Shown: piece by piece, positions 33,714 to 43,252 of the stretch
Position numbering within the stretch: the first letter of the stretch is position 1
Layout of the letters: each line of letters opens with the position of its first letter
Source of the DNA: Gemmobacter aquarius
Lineage (GTDB): Bacteria; Pseudomonadota; Alphaproteobacteria; Rhodobacterales; Rhodobacteraceae
Length of the DNA: 64,000 nucleotides
Direction: 5' to 3'
Assembly: GCF_003060865.1 (NCBI RefSeq)
Contig: NZ_CP028918.1
Location: 876,001-940,000, forward strand
The notes under the pieces: model-generated
Databases searched by the model: none
Told to the model about the DNA's origin: nothing
Seen by the model: the letters and a program-made list of their open reading frames with translations, nothing else
Translations under genes and position numbers: made by a program

Positions 33714-35273
33714 ATGGACCTGTTCGAAGACGCAGCCCCTGCGCCGCAAGGCAACCAGCCGGAATACACCGTGTCGGAACTGTCCGGCGCGGTGAAGCGG
33801 GTGATCGAGGGCGAGTTCGGGCTTGTCCGCGTGCGGGGCGAGGTGGGGCGGGTGTCGCGTCCGGCCTCGGGGCATCTGTATTTCGACCTCAAGGATGATC
33901 GCAGCGTCATTGCGGCGATCAGCTGGAAGGGGCAGGTCGCCAAGATGCAGGTGCGCCCCGAAGAGGGGATGGAAGTGATCGCCACGGGGCGGATGACCAC
34001 CTTTCCGGGGCAGTCGAAATACCAGTTGATCGTCGAGGATGTGGCCCCTGCGGGGGCGGGTGCCTTGATGGCGATGCTGGAAAAGCGCCGTGCGGCGTTG
34101 GCTGCGGAAGGGTTGTTCGATGCGGGGCGCAAGCAGGCGATTCCGTTTTTGCCGGAGGTGATCGGGGTTGTCACCTCGCCTTCGGGGGCGGTGATACGGG
34201 ACATCTTGCACCGCGTGCGCGACCGTTTTCCGCGCCATGTGCTGATATGGCCGGTGGCAGTGCAGGGGCAGGCTTGTGCCGCCGAGGTGGCGGCGGCCAT
34301 TCGCGGGTTCAACGCGATCGAGCCGGGCGGGACTGTGCCGCGGCCCGATGTGATCATCGTGGCGCGGGGGGGCGGGTCGCTGGAAGACCTGTGGGGGTTC
34401 AACGAGGAGATCGTGGTTCGGGCGGCAGCAGAGAGCCGGATTCCGCTGATCTCGGCGGTGGGGCACGAGACGGATACGACGCTGATCGATTACGCATCCG
34501 ACAGGCGGGCGCCCACCCCCACGGCGGCTGCCGAAATGGCGGTGCCGGTGCGGCTGGAGTTGCTGGCGGCGGTCGACGGCTTAGGCGCGCGGTCGGTTCG
34601 GGCGGTCGTGGCCGGCGTTGGCGCGCGGGGGCAGCGGTTGCGCGATATGGGCCGCGCCTTGCCACGGCTGGAGGCATTGACGGGTGGTGCGGCGCAGCGG
34701 CTGGACCTGTGGGCGGGCAAGCTGGGGGCGGCGCTGGGCATGGCTGCGGCCAAGAAGCGGCAGGTGTTCGGGGCGCGGGCGGGGCTGGTGCGGCCCGAGT
34801 TGCTGCTGGGGCTTGTGGCGCATCGACGGCGCGATGTGGCCGAGCGGGCGCGGGGGCTGGATATCGCTTTCGAGCGGCGGCGCGAGCGGGTGGGGGTGCG
34901 GGTCGAGGCGCTGGCGGCGCGGCTGGTTCCGGCGCTAGAGCGGCTGTTGGGCGATGCCGAGCGGGACGTGGTGCGCGGGCGCGAGAAGCTGGCAGGGCTT
35001 GAGGGGCGGCTGGAAGGCGCTGCGGCGCAGCGGTTCGTGCAGCTTGGCCAGCGGCTTGACGCGCTGGACCGCACGCGGGCGACGCTGGGCTATGCCGAGA
35101 CGCTGAAGCGCGGTTTTGCCGTGGTGCGGGGCGACGGGGCTGTCGTTACGACAAAGGCGGGTGCCGAGAGGGCTGGCGTGCTGGAGATAGAATTTGCCGA
35201 CGGGCGCATCGTGGCGGGCGGGCGCAAGCCGAAGAAGGGCGAAAGCGGGAACGGGCAAGGGTCGCTGTTCTGA
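33714..35273 (+). CDS. xseA: Exodeoxyribonuclease VII large subunit
   Basis: 519 residues from ATG 33714, preceded by GGAGAG at a spacing of 5. OB-fold at the N-terminus (YTVSELSGAVKRVIEG, GHLYFDLKD), catalytic domain with VITSPSGAVIRDIL-like GVVTSPSGAVIRD near residue 150, GGGSLEDLWGFNE near residue 218 and GHETDTTLIDY near residue 252, then a long alanine/arginine-rich helical region and the C-terminal LGYAETLKRGFAVVR. With XseB it degrades single-stranded DNA. xseB is not in the window. Confidence 0.95.
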   Translation: MDLFEDAAPAPQGNQPEYTVSELSGAVKRVIEGEFGLVRVRGEVGRVSRPASGHLYFDLKDDRSVIAAISWKGQVAKMQVRPEEGMEVIATGRMTTFPGQSKYQLIVEDVAPAGAGALMAMLEKRRAALAAEGLFDAGRKQAIPFLPEVIGVVTSPSGAVIRDILHRVRDRFPRHVLIWPVAVQGQACAAEVAAAIRGFNAIEPGGTVPRPDVIIVARGGGSLEDLWGFNEEIVVRAAAESRIPLISAVGHETDTTLIDYASDRRAPTPTAAAEMAVPVRLELLAAVDGLGARSVRAVVAGVGARGQRLRDMGRALPRLEALTGGAAQRLDLWAGKLGAALGMAAAKKRQVFGARAGLVRPELLLGLVAHRRRDVAERARGLDIAFERRRERVGVRVEALAARLVPALERLLGDAERDVVRGREKLAGLEGRLEGAAAQRFVQLGQRLDALDRTRATLGYAETLKRGFAVVRGDGAVVTTKAGAERAGVLEIEFADGRIVAGGRKPKKGESGNGQGSLF

Positions 35274-35293
35274 GCTTTTCTTGGGGATAATTA

Positions 35294-35722
35294 TCAGACG
35301 CCGACGTCGGGGCCTTTGCATTGCAAGGGGTCTGCGCTTTGGCTGACCTCGGACAATTTGGTGCCTGCGGGGTCTTCGACCAGTTCGGCGCGCAGGCCTG
35401 CGCTTTCCCTGAAAAAGCGCCAGCATTGCGGGACTGGATCGTTGTCGTAGACGAAGCAGATGTTGCCCGCATCCTCGAACCAGATGCCGTATTGGCAATC
35501 GGTCTTGTCGAAGGCCCAGATCACCTGACGGTTTTCCAGATACTGTTCGGCTCCCCAGAGGGTGGACCCCATGGCGTAGGACAGGGTCTTGCCGGTGGCG
35601 TAGGCTTCGAATTCGGCCGCGGTCATGGGGGTTTCTGCGGGGGCGGCGATGCCCGGGACCGAAATGAGCGCAAGCCCGAGCGAGAGGGTGAGGAACAGGG
35701 CAGATCGGGGGGGCAGGGTCAT
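35294..35722 (-). CDS. Small exported protein of unknown function
   Basis: 142 residues. Residues 1-28 are a signal peptide ending PGIAAPAE. The mature part has MTAAEFEAYATGKTLSYA, GAEQYLENRQVIWAF and three cysteines in CQYGIW, ICFVYD and QCWRFF. This pattern recurs in short uncharacterised periplasmic proteins of Rhodobacterales (from memory), with no assigned role. It is convergent with xseA, 20 bp apart. A 17-bp tandem repeat lies just upstream. Confidence 0.75.
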   Translation of the reverse strand: MTLPPRSALFLTLSLGLALISVPGIAAPAETPMTAAEFEAYATGKTLSYAMGSTLWGAEQYLENRQVIWAFDKTDCQYGIWFEDAGNICFVYDNDPVPQCWRFFRESAGLRAELVEDPAGTKLSEVSQSADPLQCKGPDVGV

Positions 35723-35769
35723 GGAAAGCCTCGGACTATCGGGGGAGGGTGGCAGAGGCGGGCGCTAAA

Positions 35770-35854
35770 GGCCAGTCATCCGGAAAGGCCAGTCGTCCGG
35801 AAAGGCCAGTCATCCGGAAAGGCCAGTCATCCGGAAAGACCAGTCATCCGGCTG
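35770..35854. repeat. Five tandem 17-bp repeats at the 3' end of the alkB-like gene
   Basis: Units GGCCAGTCATCCGGAAA at 35770, 35787, 35804, 35821 and a diverged fifth at 35838-35854. One unit has a G for A change. On the minus strand each unit carries a TGA. The stop codon of the alkB-like gene (35846-35844) lies in the fifth unit, so the array seems to have grown from the gene end. Confidence 0.92.
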
Positions 35855-36872
35855 GGGGCAGGCGCGAGAGGTGGCGGGACAGTTCTGGAGCCATGAGGCG
35901 GCGCCAGAGCGGCGGGACCAGAGCGATCAGCGCGGCGAGAGGGAGCGGCCATGGCAGGCGGGGGGCCGTATCGGGCAAGCGCAAGCCGGGATAGGGGCGC
36001 TGCGGGTTGGTGTGGTGATCGGAATGGCGCGGTGCGTTCAAGAGGAGCGCCGATGTTGCCCAATGCGCCGAGTTCCACGAATGGGCGGGGCCGACGGGTT
36101 CGGGCTTGCCGTCGGGCAGGATGCGGCGGGTCAGGCCGTAGTGCTGGACATAGTCGGACAGGTGGATTTGCAGTTGCGCGTGGCAGGCGAGAAGCACCCA
36201 CAGGGCTGCGCCCATGGGGCCTGCGACCAGTGCGGCAGCGGTCAGCGTTGCGGCAGAGAGGGCGGTGTAGACGGCGTAGGGATGGATGCGGCGGGAGCGG
36301 GCGGATTCGGCGGCGAAGCCCGCGCGGTAGCCTTGCCAGCTTGCGCGCAAGAGAAAGCGCCAGAAGCCTTCGCCCCTGCGGGCGGTGGCGGGGTCGTCGG
36401 GGGTGGCGACGAAGCGGTGATGGATCAGGCGATGGCTGCTTGCGTGGTGGCCCACGAGGAGGGCGGAGTAGACCGCGACGCCCAGCCAGTAGAGGCGGCG
36501 GTCGGTGCGGTGGATCAGCTCGTGCGCGGCGGGGTGGGCGATCTGGCCGAGCCAGAGGCCGGTTGCGATGAGGAGCGCTGCTTTATGTGCGGGGCCGGTG
36601 GAGGGGCTGGTGGCGCCGTGGATCGCGGCGAGCGGCAGGGCAAAGGCTGTGAGCGCGAGGAGGACGAGGAGACCGTTTCCGGCGGGGAATTCCGCGCCCT
36701 GCGGATCGGCGGCACGGGCGAGGAGGTGGTCGAGGGCGATCGGCAGCAGGAAGAGAGTAACAAGCGCTATGGCGGGCCACGGGCCTGCAAGCGCCGCGCC
36801 TGTGGCGATCAGGGCTGCGGGCAGCAGCGAGGCGGCTGCAAAGGCGGAAAGGGGGATCGGGCGCGCTGTCAT
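35844..36872 (-). CDS. Alkane 1-monooxygenase-like membrane di-iron enzyme
   Basis: 342 residues with about six membrane segments. The histidine boxes of the AlkB/membrane fatty-acid hydroxylase family are present: HELIHR near residue 116, HHASSHRLIHHRF near residue 142, and NAPRHSDHHTNPQRPY near residue 278, plus LSDYVQHYGL. AlkB uses rubredoxin and oxygen to hydroxylate terminal carbons of alkanes; no rubredoxin gene is near, so the substrate is unsure. A hexamer repeat lies about 55 bp upstream of the start and a 17-bp repeat overlaps the stop. Confidence 0.88.
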   Translation of the reverse strand: MTARPIPLSAFAAASLLPAALIATGAALAGPWPAIALVTLFLLPIALDHLLARAADPQGAEFPAGNGLLVLLALTAFALPLAAIHGATSPSTGPAHKAALLIATGLWLGQIAHPAAHELIHRTDRRLYWLGVAVYSALLVGHHASSHRLIHHRFVATPDDPATARRGEGFWRFLLRASWQGYRAGFAAESARSRRIHPYAVYTALSAATLTAAALVAGPMGAALWVLLACHAQLQIHLSDYVQHYGLTRRILPDGKPEPVGPAHSWNSAHWATSALLLNAPRHSDHHTNPQRPYPGLRLPDTAPRLPWPLPLAALIALVPPLWRRLMAPELSRHLSRLPPAG

Positions 36873-36924
36873 GACCGGGGCAGGATAGCAGGGCTGTTGC
36901 GGGCGGTCGACGGGGGTTTCGCGG

Positions 36925-36996
36925 GTGCCAGTGCCAGTGCCGGTGCCAGTGCCGGTGCCAGTGCCGGTGCCAGTGCCAGTGCCGGTGCGGGTGCGG
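36925..36996. repeat. Hexanucleotide microsatellite upstream of the alkB-like gene
   Basis: Twelve uninterrupted hexamers: ten GTGCCA/GTGCCG units and two GTGCGG units. The array ends about 52 bp upstream of the alkB-like start codon, within likely promoter distance. It makes artificial PVPVPV or HWHRHW reading frames in both directions. Confidence 0.93.
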
Positions 36997-37369
36997 GGGT
37001 GGGGGGCTTGCGGGACGAGAGAGTGGCCGCCATGGGGCGCGGTGGGGTTCGAAGGTCAACAGGGGGCACGAGGCGGTCGGGATTGGCGCAGCCGTGCGGG
37101 GAGCGCGTGGACGGTAGCGGGTTGGCGCGGTGGCCGGTTGTTGGCGGACCTGTGCGGGCGCAAGACATCATTCGCGGTCGGCGCGGGCAAAGGTGCAGGA
37201 TTGGTGGCCGTTTGCGGTGGGAGCTATCGCCGGAAAAGCCCCTCTGGCGGACCCGAGCAAGGAACGCGGCATGTTTCGCGGCCGGTGCGCGGGGGCGGGT
37301 GTGGCGGCCCGTGTTGCTGCGGGCCGGCCTGCGAGGTTTGGTGGGCTTGGTGGTCGGGTCTGGTAAACT
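36997..37369. other. 373-bp stretch without a supported gene
   Basis: Between the hexamer array and the convergent end of the GH43-like gene. Reading frames are GC shadows. I see no tRNA, terminator or repeat of note. Confidence 0.5.
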
Positions 37370-38302
37370 TCAGAGCGACACACGCGGGGCGGGGGCCGTA
37401 AAGGCGTCCATCAGCATACGCAGGATGCCGTAGCGCCAGCGGTGGCCGGTGGTGGCGACCCGGCTTTGGTAAAAGAGCGTCAACTCGTTGCCTTGCACCA
37501 TCACTGTGGAATGGCCGTTTTCGCCGGGTTCGGTCGGGTCCATCACGGGGCCGAGGCTGCGGTAGGGGCCTTGGATGCTGTCGGCGATAGCGAAGAACAC
37601 GCGCTGGCGGCTGCCGCGGGGGCCACTTGGCAGGAAGCAGGTGGCATTCAGAAGCACCTTGCCGTCGTCGAGTTGCACGAGCTGCGGGCCTTCGAGCCCC
37701 CATTCGTAATCGGGGTGATGGCGCGGGTTGTGGTGGGGGATGTCCTCGTGGTCGAGGATCTTGCCCAGACGCTCCCACGGGCCGAACCATGTGCCGCCGG
37801 TCGAACGTGCAAGGTAGACATCGGGCTGCGGCACGCGCTGGAAATCGGGCATGGCGGAGTAGACGATGTATTTTTGGCCCTGCACCTCGGCGGGGTGGGG
37901 GTCGTAGATGCCGTGTTCGGCGGTGCCGGTGATCGCCGCAAAGCAGGTGGTGGCATGGGTCCAGCCGTAGCCGTCATGGCTGGTGAGGTGTTCGACCTTG
38001 CCGCCCGGTTTCATGAACTCGGTCTGGATGAACATGTGGAACAGACCATCCGCAAACACCACGCCGGGGGCTGCGACGCCCGATCCGGTGAGCGGCAGGT
38101 CGATCAGGGGGGCCTGGGTCCACGGGCCTTCGAGCGCGGGGGCGGTGGCGTGGTAGACCTGCCACGTCTCGGAGGTGACGGTGCCGCCCGAGCCATACAT
38201 ATGCCAGACGCAGCCATCGAAGACGGGGCAGGGGTCTTTCACGTCGTCCAGACCTGTCGGCTGGAACATCGGGAACTGGTTCGAGGCGATGGAAAGTTTC
38301 AT
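37370..38302 (-). CDS. Glycoside hydrolase family 43-like five-bladed propeller protein
   Basis: 310 residues with no signal peptide (MKLSIASNQFPMF...). Propeller-blade motifs recur: DPCPVFDG near residue 23, VAAPGVVFADGLFHMF near residue 75, GIYDPHPAEV near residue 130, and WGLEGPQLVQLDDGKVLL near residue 200. The acidic residues in DPCPVF, DPHPAE and EGPQ fit GH43/GH32-type active sites. Substrate unknown; no sugar transporter or regulator adjoins. About 190 bp of AT-richer sequence upstream likely holds its promoter. Confidence 0.72.
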   Translation of the reverse strand: MKLSIASNQFPMFQPTGLDDVKDPCPVFDGCVWHMYGSGGTVTSETWQVYHATAPALEGPWTQAPLIDLPLTGSGVAAPGVVFADGLFHMFIQTEFMKPGGKVEHLTSHDGYGWTHATTCFAAITGTAEHGIYDPHPAEVQGQKYIVYSAMPDFQRVPQPDVYLARSTGGTWFGPWERLGKILDHEDIPHHNPRHHPDYEWGLEGPQLVQLDDGKVLLNATCFLPSGPRGSRQRVFFAIADSIQGPYRSLGPVMDPTEPGENGHSTVMVQGNELTLFYQSRVATTGHRWRYGILRMLMDAFTAPAPRVSL

Positions 38303-38499
38303 GGTTCTACTGCCCGTGGGTTGTTGGCCGCGACCCCGTGTGTTCGGAGCCGTGAAGCGTCTTGGGCAGCTTCTTCACATATAGTACGGTCTGGCCGCAA
38401 TTGCTACTTTTGGTTGTAATATCCCCATCCGTTACCAATTAAATCAACGTCTTGCGAGGCGAGCCGCAGCGGTCAGGAAGGGGGGGCAAAGCGGGGCGG

Positions 38500-38988
38500 T
38501 CAGTCTTGCAAAAGCGCGTCGAGGCGGCTGTAGGCGCGGTCCAGCGTCGCGGCGAGCGAACCGTTCAGGGCGGCGTCGCGGGTGGTGCGGTCGGCAAAGC
38601 GGAGCGAGAGCGTAAGGCGGGTGCCATGCGCCTCGGCTTCGATTTCGAGGGTGATCTGGACCGGACGCGGGGCGATGCCCGCGAAGATGCCGGTATCAAG
38701 GCGGGCTTCGAGGCGGATGCGGGTTTCGGCGAGGTCGACGAACTGGCCCGAGGCGACGCTGCGGGGGCCTTCGGGAAAACGGGCCTCGATGTCGAAGCGG
38801 CCACCGGGACGGGGGTCGACATGGCCGACAGACAGGGACAGGTCGGGGGTGCCGAGCCAGCGGGGCAGGATGTCGGGGTCGATATGCGCGCGCAACAGAC
38901 GCTGGCCGGGACTGGCGAATCCCATCGTGACGGTCACGCTGCGGTCGCCCGTTTTGGCGAGGTGGAAAGGGCTGGGATCGGGGTCCAT
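38500..38988 (-). CDS. SRPBCC (AHSA1-like) domain protein
   Basis: 162 residues forming one START/AHSA1-type lipid-pocket domain: SPGQRLLRAHIDPDILPRWLG near residue 26, DPRPGGRFDIEARFPEG near residue 57, and the C-terminal helix with GSLAATLDRAYSRLDALL. Many such proteins bind small hydrophobic ligands; the function here is unknown. It is divergent from ftsW with about 200 bp between. Confidence 0.8.
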   Translation of the reverse strand: MDPDPSPFHLAKTGDRSVTVTMGFASPGQRLLRAHIDPDILPRWLGTPDLSLSVGHVDPRPGGRFDIEARFPEGPRSVASGQFVDLAETRIRLEARLDTGIFAGIAPRPVQITLEIEAEAHGTRLTLSLRFADRTTRDAALNGSLAATLDRAYSRLDALLQD

Positions 38989-39185
38989 CGAGGTCTTTCG
39001 GCTTAGGGACCGGCGCCCTGCGGCGCGGGGCAGAAAGGGCGCGAAGGGGCGGCGGGTTCCTGCCTGTCCGTTGCGGTGGAAGGTCCGGTTTATACTGGCA
39101 CGAACGGGGAAATCCGGTTAGAGTTCCGCTCAAGCCCGGTCGATAAGCGGGCAATGGCAGAGCAAGGCGACAGGCGGATACACCC

Positions 39186-40352
39186 ATGACCGAGATGGTT
39201 TATGGCTCGATGCCCTCACGGGTGAGCGAGCCTGTTCTTCCCCGTTGGTGGCGGACGATCGACAAATGGTCGATGAGTTGCGTCATGGTGCTGTTCGGGA
39301 TCGGGCTGCTTCTGGGGCTTGCGGCTTCGGTGCCCTTGGCCACGAGGAACGGGCTGGACCCGTTCTATTACGTGCAGCGGCAGGCGTTTTTCGGCGGGCT
39401 GGGGATCGTCGCGATGCTGGGCGTGTCGATGATGTCGCCCTATACGGTGCGGCGTGTCGGCGTGGTCGGTTTCGTGCTGGCGATGGTGGCCCTGTGCCTG
39501 TTGCCGGTCTTTGGTACCGATTTCGGCAAGGGCGCCGTGCGCTGGTTCTCGTTCGGCTTTGCGTCCTTCCAGCCGTCGGAATTCCTGAAGCCGGGGTTCA
39601 TCGTGGTCTGCGCCTGGATGATGGCGGCGAGCTTCGATCTGAACGGGCCGCCCGGAAAGCTGGTGTCGTTCCTGTTGTCCTTTGCTGTGGTGATGATTCT
39701 GGCGATGCAGCCCGATTTCGGTCAGGCGGCGCTGGTGCTGTTCGGCTGGGGGGTGATGTATTTCGTGGCTGGTGCGCCGATGATGCTGATTGCGGGGATC
39801 ATCGGGATCGTGACCGTGGGCGGTTTTCTGGCCTATGAGAGTTCCGAGCATTTTGCCCGCCGGATCGACGGGTTCATGACGCCCGACATCGACCCGCGCA
39901 CGCAGCTTGGCTATGCGACGAACGCCATTCAGGAAGGCGGGTTCTTCGGGGTCGGCGTGGGCGAGGGGCAGGTGAAGTGGTCGCTGCCGGACGCGCATAC
40001 CGATTTCATCATCGCGGTGGCAGCCGAGGAATACGGGCTGATTCTGGTGCTGGTCATCATCGCGCTTTACACCACTGTGGTGGTGCGCTCGCTGTTTCGG
40101 CTGATGAAGGAGCGTGATCCGTTCATCCGGCTGGCGGGGACGGGGCTGGCCTGTATCTTTGGCGTGCAGGCGATGATCAACATGGGGGTGGCGGTGCGGC
40201 TGCTGCCATCGAAGGGGATGACCTTGCCCTTTGTCAGCTATGGCGGGTCGTCGGTGATCGCCGCCGGAATCACGGCGGGGGCACTGCTGGCGATGACGCG
40301 GGCGCGTCCGCAGGGGACCATGGGCGACATCTTCCAGCGGCGGGGGCGCTGA
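39186..40352 (+). CDS. ftsW: Septal peptidoglycan polymerase FtsW
   Basis: 388 residues, ten membrane helices. SEDS family motifs: [20 protein letters not shown] near residue 117, the loop [17 protein letters not shown] near residue 237, and PFVSYGGSS near residue 346. It polymerises lipid II glycan chains at the septum with FtsI. It opens the second half of the dcw cluster after a 7.2-kb interruption, so it needs its own promoter in 38989-39185. The stop overlaps the murG ATG by one base. Confidence 0.96.
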   Translation: MTEMVYGSMPSRVSEPVLPRWWRTIDKWSMSCVMVLFGIGLLLGLAASVPLATRNGLDPFYYVQRQAFFGGLGIVAMLGVSMMSPYTVRRVGVVGFVLAMVALCLLPVFGTDFGKGAVRWFSFGFASFQPSEFLKPGFIVVCAWMMAASFDLNGPPGKLVSFLLSFAVVMILAMQPDFGQAALVLFGWGVMYFVAGAPMMLIAGIIGIVTVGGFLAYESSEHFARRIDGFMTPDIDPRTQLGYATNAIQEGGFFGVGVGEGQVKWSLPDAHTDFIIAVAAEEYGLILVLVIIALYTTVVVRSLFRLMKERDPFIRLAGTGLACIFGVQAMINMGVAVRLLPSKGMTLPFVSYGGSSVIAAGITAGALLAMTRARPQGTMGDIFQRRGR

Positions 40353-41449
40353 TGGCTGCGCCGCTGCTCTTGATCGCGGCAGGTGGCACGGGGGGGCATA
40401 TGTTCCCCGCGCAGGCGCTGGCCGAGGTGATGGTGCGCAAGGGCTGGCGGGTGAAGCTGTCGACCGACGCGCGCGGTGCGCGTTATGCGGGGGGATTTCC
40501 GCATGTGGTGAAGGTCGAGCAGGTGAGTTCGGCCACCTTCGCGCGGGGCGGGGCGCTGGCCAAGGTGTTGGTGCCGCTGCGGATTGCGGGCGGCGTGCTG
40601 GCGGCGGTGGCAGGGATGCTGCGCGACCGGCCTGCGGTGGTGGTGGGGTTCGGCGGCTATCCGACGATTCCGGCGCTGGGGGCGGCGTGGCTGCTGCGTC
40701 GGCCGCGGATGATCCATGAACAAAACGGCGTGCTGGGCCGCGTCAACCGGCTTTTCGCGCCGCGTGTGGACAAGGTGGCTTGCGGCACCTGGCCCACCGC
40801 GTTGCCCGACGGGGTGACGGGCTATCACACGGGAAACCCCGTGCGGGGCGCGGTGTTGGAACGGTCGGGGGCGGGGTATATTCCGCCCGGAGATTACCCG
40901 ATGAGCGTGGTGGTGATCGGCGGAAGCCAAGGCGCGCGTATCCTGTCGGATGTGGTGCCTGCGGCGATGGCCGCGCTGCCCGAAGGGCTGCGGCTGCGGT
41001 TGCGCGTGGCGCAGCAGGCGCGGGACGAGGATATGGCGCGGGTGGTTGCGGCCTATGACGCGGCGGGGATGCTGGCCGAGGTCAAGCCGTTCTTTGCCGA
41101 CATCCCCAAACGGCTGGCCGAGGCGCAGCTTGTCATTTCACGCTCGGGCGCGTCTTCGGTGGCCGATATATCGGTGATCGGGCGGCCGTCGATCCTGATC
41201 CCCTTTGCGGCGGCGACGGGGGACCATCAGACCGCGAATGCGCGCGGGCTGGTCGATGCGGGGGCGGCGGTGCTGATCCCGGAAAAGGCGCTTGACGCTG
41301 CCAGCCTTGCCGCGCAATTGGAGGCGGTGTTGACGCAAAGCGATGCCGCCATGACCATGGCGCGGCATGCTCTGGGGCAGGCGCGGCCCGATGCGACAGA
41401 GCGTCTGGTGGCGCTGGTCGAGGAACTGGCAAAGGAAAAGACGGCATGA
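40352..41449 (+). CDS. murG: UDP-GlcNAc:lipid I GlcNAc transferase
   Basis: 365 residues. N-terminal donor loop [30 protein letters not shown] near residue 100, [12 protein letters not shown] near residue 122, [11 protein letters not shown] near residue 188, and [22 protein letters not shown] near residue 261. It makes lipid II at the inner face of the membrane. It overlaps murC by 4 bp. Confidence 0.97.
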   Translation: MAAPLLLIAAGGTGGHMFPAQALAEVMVRKGWRVKLSTDARGARYAGGFPHVVKVEQVSSATFARGGALAKVLVPLRIAGGVLAAVAGMLRDRPAVVVGFGGYPTIPALGAAWLLRRPRMIHEQNGVLGRVNRLFAPRVDKVACGTWPTALPDGVTGYHTGNPVRGAVLERSGAGYIPPGDYPMSVVVIGGSQGARILSDVVPAAMAALPEGLRLRLRVAQQARDEDMARVVAAYDAAGMLAEVKPFFADIPKRLAEAQLVISRSGASSVADISVIGRPSILIPFAAATGDHQTANARGLVDAGAAVLIPEKALDAASLAAQLEAVLTQSDAAMTMARHALGQARPDATERLVALVEELAKEKTA

Positions 41450-42870
41450 ATGCTGCGACGAAACTGCCCGGAGAGTTGGGGCCGATCCATTTCGTGGGGA
41501 TCGGCGGGATCGGCATGTCGGGGATCGCCGAAGTGCTGATGACGCTGGGCTATAGCGTGCAGGGGTCGGATGCCAAGGCATCCAGGATCACCGACCGGCT
41601 GGTGTCGCTGGGTGCGACGGTGTTCGAGGGGCAGAGCGCCGCGAACATCGGGGACGCGGCGGTGGTGGTGATTTCCAGCGCCATCAAGAAGGGCAATCCG
41701 GAACTGGAAGAGGCGCGGCGGCGCAAGCTGCCGGTGGTGCGGCGGGCCGAGATGCTGGCCGAGTTGATGCGGCTGAAATCGAACATCGCCATTGCCGGAA
41801 CCCATGGCAAGACGACGACGACGACGATGGTGGCGACGCTGCTCGACAAGGGCGGGTTCGACCCTACGGTGATCAACGGGGGCGTGATCCACGCCTACGG
41901 ATCGAACGCGCGGGCGGGGGCTGGCGAGTGGATGGTGGTCGAGGCGGATGAGTCGGACGGGTCGTTCAACCGTCTGCCCGCGACGATTGCCATCGTGACC
42001 AATATCGACCCCGAGCATATGGAGCATTGGGGAACCTTTGACGCGCTGCGGAAGGGGTTCTTCGATTTCGTGTCGAACATCCCGTTCTACGGGCTGGCGG
42101 TGTGCTGCACCGACCACGCGGAAGTGCAGGCGCTGGTGGGGCGGGTGACCGACCGGCGGTTCGTGACCTTCGGTTTCAACGCGCAGGCCGATGTGCGGGC
42201 GGTCAACCTGCGCTTCGAGGGTGGCAAGGCGCATTTCGACGTGGCCTTGCAGGGCGAAGGTGACGGCGCGGTGATCGAGGGTTGCGTGCTGCCGATGCCG
42301 GGGGATCACAATGTGTCGAACGCCTTGGCGGCGGTTGCAGTGGCGCGGCATCTGGGCATGAAGAAAGACGAAATCCGCGAGGCCTTGGCAGGCTTTGCCG
42401 GCGTGAACCGGCGGTTTACCAAGGTGGCCGAGGTGAACGGTGTCACCATCATCGACGATTACGGCCATCATCCGGTGGAAATCGCCGCCGTGCTGAAGGC
42501 GGCGCGGCAGGCGATTGCGGGCAAGCCGGGGGCGCGTGTGATCGCGGTGCACCAGCCGCACCGCTTCACGCGGCTGTCGAGCCTGTTCGAGGATTTCTGC
42601 ACCTGCTTCAACGAGGCCGATGTGGTCGGCATCGCCGATATCTATGCCGCGGGGGAGGACCCCATCGCGGGTGCCAGCCGCGACGATCTGGTTGCGGGGC
42701 TGATCGCCCATGGTCACCGCCACGCCCGTGCCGTGCAGGACGAGGCCGATCTTGCACGTCTGGTGCGCGAGCAGGCGCGGCCGGGGGATATGGTCGTCTG
42801 TCTGGGGGCAGGATCGATCAGCGCCTGGGCCAATGCGCTGCCTGCAAAGCTGATGGGGGCTGCGGCGTGA
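41446..42870 (+). CDS. murC: UDP-MurNAc:L-alanine ligase
   Basis: 474 residues. [17 protein letters not shown] near residue 16, ATPase motif [16 protein letters not shown] near residue 119, [12 protein letters not shown] near residue 165, and [12 protein letters not shown] near residue 337. It attaches the first stem-peptide residue. Normal length. Three palindromes follow before the next small gene. Confidence 0.97.
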   Translation: MNAATKLPGELGPIHFVGIGGIGMSGIAEVLMTLGYSVQGSDAKASRITDRLVSLGATVFEGQSAANIGDAAVVVISSAIKKGNPELEEARRRKLPVVRRAEMLAELMRLKSNIAIAGTHGKTTTTTMVATLLDKGGFDPTVINGGVIHAYGSNARAGAGEWMVVEADESDGSFNRLPATIAIVTNIDPEHMEHWGTFDALRKGFFDFVSNIPFYGLAVCCTDHAEVQALVGRVTDRRFVTFGFNAQADVRAVNLRFEGGKAHFDVALQGEGDGAVIEGCVLPMPGDHNVSNALAAVAVARHLGMKKDEIREALAGFAGVNRRFTKVAEVNGVTIIDDYGHHPVEIAAVLKAARQAIAGKPGARVIAVHQPHRFTRLSSLFEDFCTCFNEADVVGIADIYAAGEDPIAGASRDDLVAGLIAHGHRHARAVQDEADLARLVREQARPGDMVVCLGAGSISAWANALPAKLMGAAA

Positions 42871-42875
42871 CGGAA

Positions 42876-42979
42876 CCGGAATTTTTCGACGAAAAATTCC
42901 GGGGCCGGGGACGGCGAATTTTCGGCGAAAATTCGGCGGCCGGCGCGGTGGGAAGAGGATTTTTTGTGGAAAAATCCTC
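42876..42979. repeat. Three palindromes between murC and the DUF2484 gene
   Basis: 42876-42902 CCGGAATTTTTC-GAC-GAAAAATTCCGG; 42915-42935 CGAATTTT-CGGCG-AAAATTCG; 42955-42979 GAGGATTTTT-TGTGG-AAAAATCCTC. They interrupt an otherwise tight operon (murC to murB), so any transcript of the cluster must contain them. Confidence 0.88.
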
Positions 42980-42997
42980 GGGCCGTGGGGTGGGCGC

Positions 42998-43252
42998 ATG
43001 AACTGGGCGCTGGTGGCGGCTTTCGGGTGGCTGATCGTGGCCAATGTGATGGCCATGCTGCCGACGCGGGATCAGCACTGGACTGCAGCCTATGTGCTGA
43101 TTGCGGCGGGTATCCCGATCCTCGGCTGGGTGACATGGGCCAACGGGCCGGTCTGGGGGATTGCGATCTTGCTTATGGGATGCAGTGTGCTGCGCTGGCC
43201 GCTCGTGTTCCTGTTCCGCTGGCTGCGACGCAAGGCGGCGGGAACGCCATGA
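42998..43252 (+). CDS. DUF2484 small membrane protein
   Basis: 84 residues with two or three hydrophobic segments ([56 protein letters not shown]). It corresponds to DUF2484, a family found in Rhodobacterales between murC and murB; its role is unknown. The stop overlaps the murB ATG (ATGA), so translation is probably coupled to a peptidoglycan gene. Confidence 0.85.
   Translation: MNWALVAAFGWLIVANVMAMLPTRDQHWTAAYVLIAAGIPILGWVTWANGPVWGIAILLMGCSVLRWPLVFLFRWLRRKAAGTP

Noticed and set aside
35770..35854. CRISPR array
   Set aside because: The 17-bp units are directly adjacent with no spacers and there are no cas genes.
36925..37401. A PVPVPV-rich protein on the plus strand, or an HWHR-rich one on the minus strand
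   Set aside because: Both are products of the hexamer microsatellite and lack homology or a ribosome site.
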